Shown here piece by piece: positions 5,975-10,389 of a stretch of DNA of 10,389 nt. The notes beneath the pieces were generated by a model. The model did no database searches. It was not told where the DNA came from and saw only the letters and a program-made list of their open reading frames with translations. Origin of the DNA: JADHUC01 sp964617665 (lineage in GTDB: Bacteria; Planctomycetota; Planctomycetia; Pirellulales; Pirellulaceae); contig CAZUAH010000496.1 of assembly GCA_964617665.1 (NCBI GenBank), positions 1-10,389 of the forward strand, in the 5' to 3' direction. Position 1 is the first letter of the stretch, and each line of letters starts with the position of its first letter. A program made the position numbers and the translations under genes.

Positions 5975-6367
5975 ATGGCTAAGAAGACTCGACAGTTTCC
6001 TGCGGAACTGGAGTTGAAAATCCTGAAGATCCTGTGGCGTGACGGGGCGCAGAGAGTGCGCGATGTACGACGGCTATTGGCCGAAGAGGGGCGGGACCTC
6101 GCCCACACGACTGTGGTGACGACTCTGAACACGATGGTGGACAAGGGATTCGTGGCCCGAACCCAGGAGTTGAACGCCTACGTGTTCGAGGCCCGCGTAT
6201 CGGAGCCCCAAGTGTCGCAAGGGATGTTGTCCGACTTCGTGGACCGCGTATTCGATGGGTCGGCCGTCTCGTTGTTGGTGAATCTTGTGGACTCGGAGCA
6301 AGTCGACTCGGAGGAGTTCGCGGAACTTCGCCGTCTGATCAACCAGAAGGCAAAGGGAAAGCAATGA
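5975..6367 (+). CDS. BlaI/MecI/CopY-family transcriptional repressor
   Basis: A 130-aa winged-helix repressor. Residues about 8-75 form the DNA-binding domain: ELELKILKILWRDGAQRVRDVRRLL, the recognition helix AHTTVVTTLNTMVDKGFVART (43-63) and a wing, NAYVFEARV. Residues 78-128 form the dimerisation helices: a GMLSDFVDRVF helix, then GSAVSLLVNLVDSE and EEFAELRRLINQ. In staphylococcal BlaI the M56 partner triggers cleavage between N101 and F102 in the equivalent helix; by eye the matching bond here is N103-L104, with the Asn kept. The ATG follows AGGTGA closely; the core AGG has four bases of spacing. The stop overlaps the start of the M56 gene (ATGA), so the two are translationally coupled. 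Tandem dyads upstream suggest autorepression. The targets could include other operons, but no second copy of the dyad is evident in this window. Confidence 0.95.
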   Translation: MAKKTRQFPAELELKILKILWRDGAQRVRDVRRLLAEEGRDLAHTTVVTTLNTMVDKGFVARTQELNAYVFEARVSEPQVSQGMLSDFVDRVFDGSAVSLLVNLVDSEQVDSEEFAELRRLINQKAKGKQ

Positions 6368-9291
6368 GCATTATCGACGTCGCTAGTACGGATCTCTGCG
6401 TGCGTGCTGTGCAAACGCTGATGCATTTCCTCTGGCAGGGAATGCTGTTGGCCGTCGTCGTAGCCGTGGTCAACGGACTGTGCCACCGACGGTCTGCATC
6501 CCTGCGGTACGGCGTCAGCTTTGGTGCACTTCTGATTATGGTCGCCTGTTTGGCTGCGACTTTTCTGCTCGTGCCGCCCAGTCAGGTGGCCGATGTCGAC
6601 GCGCGGTCCCTTGTCCAGGATCCCGCACTAGAAGGCGTCCGTGATTCCGGCGACTCTCTTTCGACTGCGACCGCACCCGTTGCGACTCGCGTAGCTGATC
6701 TTTCCCATTCGTCAACAGTTCCCGGCGACGCACCGGATGCAGCCGGTACGAACGTATCGTCTACGGGGCAATCGGAATCGGCTCTCTGGAGACTGGCTTC
6801 ACCGTACGTAGTGACCTTCTATGTCGTCGGCGTGTTGCTAATGTTAGCGCGGCTGTTGTTGGCGATCGGCGGAGGGGAGCGGCTACGACGATGCTCCTTC
6901 CCGGTGAAAGACCGCGAGATTCTCGAATGCCTCGCGACGAAGGTGACGGAGCTAGGCATGCGTGTCGTGCCCACGATTGCCAAATGCGAGCGTGTCGCCG
7001 CGCCCATCATTGTCGGCGTCTTTAAGCCGACGATCCTGTTGCCCGTTGCGATTCTGAGCGAGCTTTCCCCTTCACAGATCGAAGCGATCCTAACGCACGA
7101 ACTGGCGCACATCCGCCGTTGGGATCATGTTGCGAATCTGCTCCAGCGAATTGTCGAGTCGTTGCTGTTCTTTCACCCGGCGGTTTGGTACGTCAGCCGT
7201 TGTGTCAGTCGCGAACGTGAGAACTGTTGCGACGACATGGTGTTGGCCACAGGGGCCGAGGCAACGGGCTACGCGGAGTTGCTGGTCCGTATTGCAGAAA
7301 TGACGCAATTCCAGCGTCCGGCTCCGGCGGCAGCGCTCGCCGCATCTGGTGCGCACCCGACGAAGCTGCGCGAACGCGTGTTGCGAGTACTGGGGGCAAC
7401 GATTGATACGCCAGTACGGGTGACGCGAGTCGGCTCTGCGGTTGCTGCAGTGCTTGTTGGCATTGTGGCTGTAGAATTGCTGTGCCTCCAGGCTTCAGAC
7501 GGGACGAATGACGCGTTGTCTGACTTCAATTTCGAGGACCCACCTGCGGCGTACGAGAAGGAGATACGCGCAGCCGACGCTGACCAGCGCATCAAGGCTG
7601 GACCACTTCGGTTCACGTTCTCCGGGCTGACCAGGCATCGCGACGGGACACTTGAAGCCAGCCTGGGATTGAAAAACGGCTACGAGATCGTTTCGTTTCG
7701 GCTATTCGACCACTCCACGCGGAAGTTCTTCCACGATAGCGCTTGGCAATTGAATCCAGGGAACGCTCCTTCAAGTCGAAAGTTTGCCGTAGTTCGTGAC
7801 GGGGAAACGGATCGCGTTCGAATCCACGAGACGGGCGGTCAACTTCCCGCGACGATCGACGTGTGGATGCGTATTGTGGAGAACGGACGGGGCAGTCGCA
7901 TTCTGATCCCAGCGAAAGAAGGTGCTGCGGTCAAATGCGGAGATAGCCAAATCGTTGTCACGTCGCTGCTTGCCGGCAGCATGAGCGGTAGGGGCTCTCG
8001 ATCGGGCAAGATGATCTGGGACGTCGAGAACCCCCGCGACACGGACTGGAATACCACGGTAGACCTGGAAAACAAGGGCGAAGTCTTGCGTGGGAGACAT
8101 CACCTTGTCGCGGTTGCGAAAGATGGTTGGCGGCATGCCATGGATCACAAACACTTCCTTGATTTCACAATGCGTCGCCACGAGTACGTCCGCCTCGACG
8201 TGCGACTCGACCAAATCGATCACCTCGAGCTGATCCCGTTCAAAAACCGCCACAAGTTCTTCTTTGGCGGAGTCGATGTGCCAACCAAAGACTTGTCCAA
8301 AAACACGGGCGAAATCGGCCGCGTTGCCAATTCGGCGGGCGAAGGAGTTGGCGGTGCCAAACTTGAATTCGCTCGGCGCGAGTCGGTAGTTGGCGAGAAC
8401 GGGAAGAGTACCTTACGAATCAAGATCTTGGCGGAACGCACGTCTCGACCGGACGGTTCGTACGACATTCCGCGGCTTCCCGGAGTTGAACAGTTCCAAG
8501 TGTTTGTGTTCGCGGACGGCTACTATCCGTTTGACCGCTTTCACTTCAATATCGAGGGGTTCGTTGATCAGCAAGGAAGAACTCGGATCTTGTCTCGGGA
8601 CGACGGGTTGAGCCGCACGATCCACTTGGTGCGCCCGGCTGTGATCGCGGGGAAGGTGATCGGACCGGATGGCAAACCGTTAGCCGGTGCGCCATTGTCA
8701 ATCTCGACGTACTGCGATTTGGAGCACATGTCATGCAGCACCGGAAACCACATGCGAGCCATAACCGACGATGATGGGCTCTTTCGGTTTGAACAAGTGC
8801 CGCCGGGAGAAATCGTCCTTTACTATCCTTGGGACGGACCGAACAGGCTGGAGGTCCGCGACGGCAAATGGAGCAAGTGGACGAAGCCAAGTCAGACGTA
8901 CCCATCGCCACCGACAGAAGGACCGTGCTGGGTGAAAGTGTTCGATGTTGTCGAGAACCAGCAATTCGATGAGGTTGTTGTCGATTTGTCAAAATCGACT
9001 TGCGTTCTGGAAGGCCGCGTTACCGATAGACGGGGGCAGGCGGTCAAGGGAGTGAACGTAAATCCGTTATGGAAACGGCGGGGCGGCTACTATAGCGTCC
9101 ACGGAATGGATGCGTTGCCGGCGATCTCTACCGATGATGAAGGCCGCTACCACATCACCGGCCTGCCGCCCGGCGAAGTCCACGTCGGTGTTCACTCAAA
9201 GAACCCCAAGATCGAAATCGAGCCGGTCGCAGTAAGACTTCATGTAGGCACGTCAACGCGTCGTGATCTTCGAGTTCGCGTCGATCAATGA
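6364..9291 (+). CDS. M56 (BlaR1-type) membrane metallopeptidase with long extracellular sensor
   Basis: A 975-aa sensor-protease, much longer than classical BlaR1 (about 585-600 aa). Predicted membrane helices lie at about 20-40, 50-70, 147-168 and 356-375. Between the third and fourth is the cytoplasmic zinc protease: HELAH at 245-249 (H245, E246, H249), then FFHPAVWYVSR (269-279) and RERENCCDD, with E286 the likely third ligand. The basic HRRSASLR loop after helix 1 fits the BlaR1 topology. After helix 4 come about 600 extracellular residues without any penicillin-binding motif. Instead there are beta-rich segments and at least three carboxypeptidase-regulatory-like repeats: about 651-720 (degenerate), 761-820 (AGKVIGPDGKPLAGAPLSI) and 882-945 (EGRVTDRRGQAVKGVNVNP, ending in YHITGLPPGEVHVGV). 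By analogy with BlaR1, ligand binding outside would trigger cleavage of the BlaI-type repressor. AAGGGA five bases before ATG is its ribosome binding site. The signal sensed is unknown. Confidence 0.9.
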   Translation: MSIIDVASTDLCVRAVQTLMHFLWQGMLLAVVVAVVNGLCHRRSASLRYGVSFGALLIMVACLAATFLLVPPSQVADVDARSLVQDPALEGVRDSGDSLSTATAPVATRVADLSHSSTVPGDAPDAAGTNVSSTGQSESALWRLASPYVVTFYVVGVLLMLARLLLAIGGGERLRRCSFPVKDREILECLATKVTELGMRVVPTIAKCERVAAPIIVGVFKPTILLPVAILSELSPSQIEAILTHELAHIRRWDHVANLLQRIVESLLFFHPAVWYVSRCVSRERENCCDDMVLATGAEATGYAELLVRIAEMTQFQRPAPAAALAASGAHPTKLRERVLRVLGATIDTPVRVTRVGSAVAAVLVGIVAVELLCLQASDGTNDALSDFNFEDPPAAYEKEIRAADADQRIKAGPLRFTFSGLTRHRDGTLEASLGLKNGYEIVSFRLFDHSTRKFFHDSAWQLNPGNAPSSRKFAVVRDGETDRVRIHETGGQLPATIDVWMRIVENGRGSRILIPAKEGAAVKCGDSQIVVTSLLAGSMSGRGSRSGKMIWDVENPRDTDWNTTVDLENKGEVLRGRHHLVAVAKDGWRHAMDHKHFLDFTMRRHEYVRLDVRLDQIDHLELIPFKNRHKFFFGGVDVPTKDLSKNTGEIGRVANSAGEGVGGAKLEFARRESVVGENGKSTLRIKILAERTSRPDGSYDIPRLPGVEQFQVFVFADGYYPFDRFHFNIEGFVDQQGRTRILSRDDGLSRTIHLVRPAVIAGKVIGPDGKPLAGAPLSISTYCDLEHMSCSTGNHMRAITDDDGLFRFEQVPPGEIVLYYPWDGPNRLEVRDGKWSKWTKPSQTYPSPPTEGPCWVKVFDVVENQQFDEVVVDLSKSTCVLEGRVTDRRGQAVKGVNVNPLWKRRGGYYSVHGMDALPAISTDDEGRYHITGLPPGEVHVGVHSKNPKIEIEPVAVRLHVGTSTRRDLRVRVDQ

Positions 9292-9670
9292 GCACGAATC
9301 GAATCGCGGGTAGAGCCTCAGTAGCTCGAGTTGATGCTTCCCTGGCTGTGAGATAGAGGAAGGCACGAATTCGATGAGATCACGCCGGCAATTGCGTAGA
9401 CGTCGTGGGCATCTTCCGCGTGTTTGTCCCCATCCCTGGCCCGGGCTTCCACGCTAAGAAGTCGCCTACGCCGACATCATAATCGAGGCCATCATATGGC
9501 CAAAGAACTCGTCTAGTGTCATCTGCGTCCCATCTGGCCTAGTGGTCATACCTCCCATTGGGTTGCCGTGAGGTCTCGATCGCGCGTACAATTCAGACGG
9601 TTCGAGTCCTTATCGTTCTTCCCGGGGCTGACGACCGCTCCAAAAGAACACCCCACAGCCAAGAGCAGTG
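9292..9670. other. Intergenic stretch without recognisable gene
   Basis: These 379 bases follow the M56 stop codon and precede the STAS gene. All frames are broken by frequent stops, and the short open stretches (fewer than about 35 codons) lack ribosome binding sites. No strong hairpin with T-run follows the M56 gene; only a four-base stem (GAGC/GCTC) occurs around 9313-9330. A promoter for the STAS gene must lie here or overlap, but I cannot place it. A tRNA-like GGTTCGAGTCC at 9599-9609 has no supporting stems. Confidence 0.5.
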
Positions 9671-10120
9671 ATGCCAATGAACACCTCGCCGGAAACGCCC
9701 GCAAGTACGCTATATCGCTGCCCAGCGTGTGATACGGCGTTGCCGTTCGAACCGCACTTGTTGCCGTTCGATGCTTCCTGCCTGGCATGCGGATATGCGC
9801 TGTGGTGTGTCAAGAGGACGACGGATGGTGAGGTCGTATTGGACGTAGTGCCAGGCGCGACGCCGGATGTGCGAGACATCGACCACGTGACCGAGTCGCT
9901 TGTCCACACCGCCGGGACCGCAGGCGTCCGCATCGACCTGTCACGTGTCGAGTCCGTCACGTGCGCGTTCATCGCCCGGTTGGTAACGCTGAACAAACAG
10001 TTACACGCCGCGGGCAGCAGCGTGACTCTGGACGGCCTACGTCCGATCGTCTGCGAGACCTTTGATCGTCTGGGACTCCACAGAGCGTTCCACATCGCTG
10101 GCGACGAGCCCGACGCGTAG
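9671..10120 (+). CDS. Zinc-ribbon + STAS-domain protein
   Basis: A 149-aa cytoplasmic protein. Residues 15-46 form a small zinc ribbon with two CxxC knuckles (C17/C20 and C37/C40). Residues about 52-145 form a STAS domain like that of anti-sigma-factor antagonists: a first strand EVVLDVVPG, helix VTESLVHTAG, strand GVRIDLSRVESV, helix FIARLVTLNKQLHAAG and strand SSVTLDGL, then a helix and LGLHRAFHI. In SpoIIAA-type proteins the loop after the second strand carries DSSG with the phosphorylated Ser. Here the equivalent is T97-C98-A99-F100, so regulation by Ser phosphorylation is unlikely. Zinc-ribbon/STAS fusions are common in planctomycetes and their role is untested. The ATG at 9671 follows AAGAG by five bases; a GTG at 9668 and an ATG at 9677 are alternatives. 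The gene ends three bases from the convergent DUF1080 stop codon. Confidence 0.8.
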   Translation: MPMNTSPETPASTLYRCPACDTALPFEPHLLPFDASCLACGYALWCVKRTTDGEVVLDVVPGATPDVRDIDHVTESLVHTAGTAGVRIDLSRVESVTCAFIARLVTLNKQLHAAGSSVTLDGLRPIVCETFDRLGLHRAFHIAGDEPDA

Positions 10121-10123
10121 CGG

Positions 10124-10389
10124 CTACTTGTCCAGCGGTTTGATGCGGATGTTTCGGAACTCGACGCCGGCACCGTGACCGAGGAAACCGATGTGCCCCT
10201 TCTCGTTGTGCAGCCCGGGATGCGCGTGACCGTCGATCGGTTCGACCTTCTCCAGATCAGCGTCAACGATCACTGTTCCGTTCAACGTGATCGTGATGCA
10301 GCTGCCGACGGCTTTGATCTCCTCCGAGTTCCATTCGCCGACCGGCTTCTGGAATCCGCGCTTCGCCGCCACGACGCCATAGATCGAAC
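10124..10389 (-). CDS. DUF1080 protein, C-terminal part (cut by the window edge)
   Basis: Eighty-seven codons are visible; the gene enters from the right edge, so its start and N-terminus are outside. The frame continues past the GTG at 10372 as ...SIYGVVAAKRGFQ, which fits the family, so the visible part is not a complete small gene. Recognisable DUF1080 features are GEWNSEEIKAVG, ITITLNGTVIVDADL, an HPGLHNEKGHIGFLGHG turn and the closing VEFRNIRIKPL strand. The domain is linked to 3-keto-glycoside hydrolysis and is usually secreted in planctomycetes, but a signal peptide cannot be checked here. It differs clearly from the DUF1080 protein at 1676-2686, which ends IEYRNIWFEKL and lacks the GHIGFLGHG segment, so the two are not recent duplicates. 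Confidence 0.88.
   Translation of the reverse strand, partial: SIYGVVAAKRGFQKPVGEWNSEEIKAVGSCITITLNGTVIVDADLEKVEPIDGHAHPGLHNEKGHIGFLGHGAGVEFRNIRIKPLDK

Noticed and set aside
5784..6017. Plus-strand open frame of 77 codons upstream of the repressor
   Set aside because: It runs through the tandem dyads and into the BlaI-type gene in another frame, without a ribosome binding site or recognisable protein pattern.
6364..9291. Beta-lactam resistance system (blaR1-blaI-blaZ)
   Set aside because: The M56 protein lacks a penicillin-binding sensor domain and no beta-lactamase gene is in the window. The pair shares the mechanism family but not the evidence for resistance.
9599..9609. GGTTCGAGTCC resembling a tRNA T-loop
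   Set aside because: The flanking bases do not form a five-pair T stem. No acceptor stem, anticodon arm or D arm can be built around it, so it is a chance match.
9668..10266. Minus-strand open frame of about 200 codons over the STAS gene
   Set aside because: It is Ser/Thr/Arg-rich, has no domain pattern, and overlaps both the zinc-ribbon/STAS gene and the DUF1080 end, which have clear motifs.

Overview
The window looks like chromosome from a planctomycete, probably a Pirellula-like lineage. This is inferred from gene content, because no rRNA or other marker gene is present. The clues are two DUF1080 (3-keto-disaccharide hydrolase-like) proteins, a BlaI/M56 regulator pair whose M56 protein carries a very long extracellular part with carboxypeptidase-regulatory-like repeats, a zinc-ribbon + STAS protein, and a secreted 'WGHANGL...GLLRIYTPYL' protein of a type I associate with planctomycetes. 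Base composition is moderately GC-rich and fairly even. I see no IS element, tRNA, rRNA, CRISPR array, phage gene or attachment site.

Left part (1-3870), all on the minus strand. Read in the direction of transcription, the genes are a secreted or lipoprotein hypothetical protein (3870-2824), a secreted DUF1080 protein (2686-1676), an ADP-ribosylglycohydrolase (1674-739) and a TfoX N-terminal-domain protein (717-355). The DUF1080 stop and the ADP-ribosylglycohydrolase start are separated by one base, and TfoX follows after 21 bases, so the last three genes look like one transcription unit. Bases 1-354 hold no gene I can support.

Middle part (3871-5696). A plus-strand gene (4130-5158) encodes a 342-aa protein resembling the family of BtrH N-terminal-like (papain-fold-like) proteins. 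It converges with a minus-strand DinB-family protein (5696-5187).

Right part (5697-10389). A divergent control region carries two tandem 20-bp inverted repeats just upstream of a BlaI/MecI-type repressor (5975-6367). The repressor overlaps by ATGA with a 975-aa M56 (BlaR1-type) membrane metallopeptidase (6364-9291). These form a complete sense-and-derepress module: extracellular sensor, membrane zinc protease, cleavable repressor and candidate operator. The sensor is not a penicillin-binding domain and no beta-lactamase gene is nearby. After 379 bases without a recognisable gene come a zinc-ribbon/STAS protein (9671-10120) and, tail-to-tail with it, the C-terminal end of a second DUF1080 protein that runs off the right edge.

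The best candidate for something undescribed is the BlaI/M56 module with its tandem operator. Second is the coupling of ADP-ribosylglycohydrolase and TfoX genes to a secreted sugar-hydrolase-like gene.
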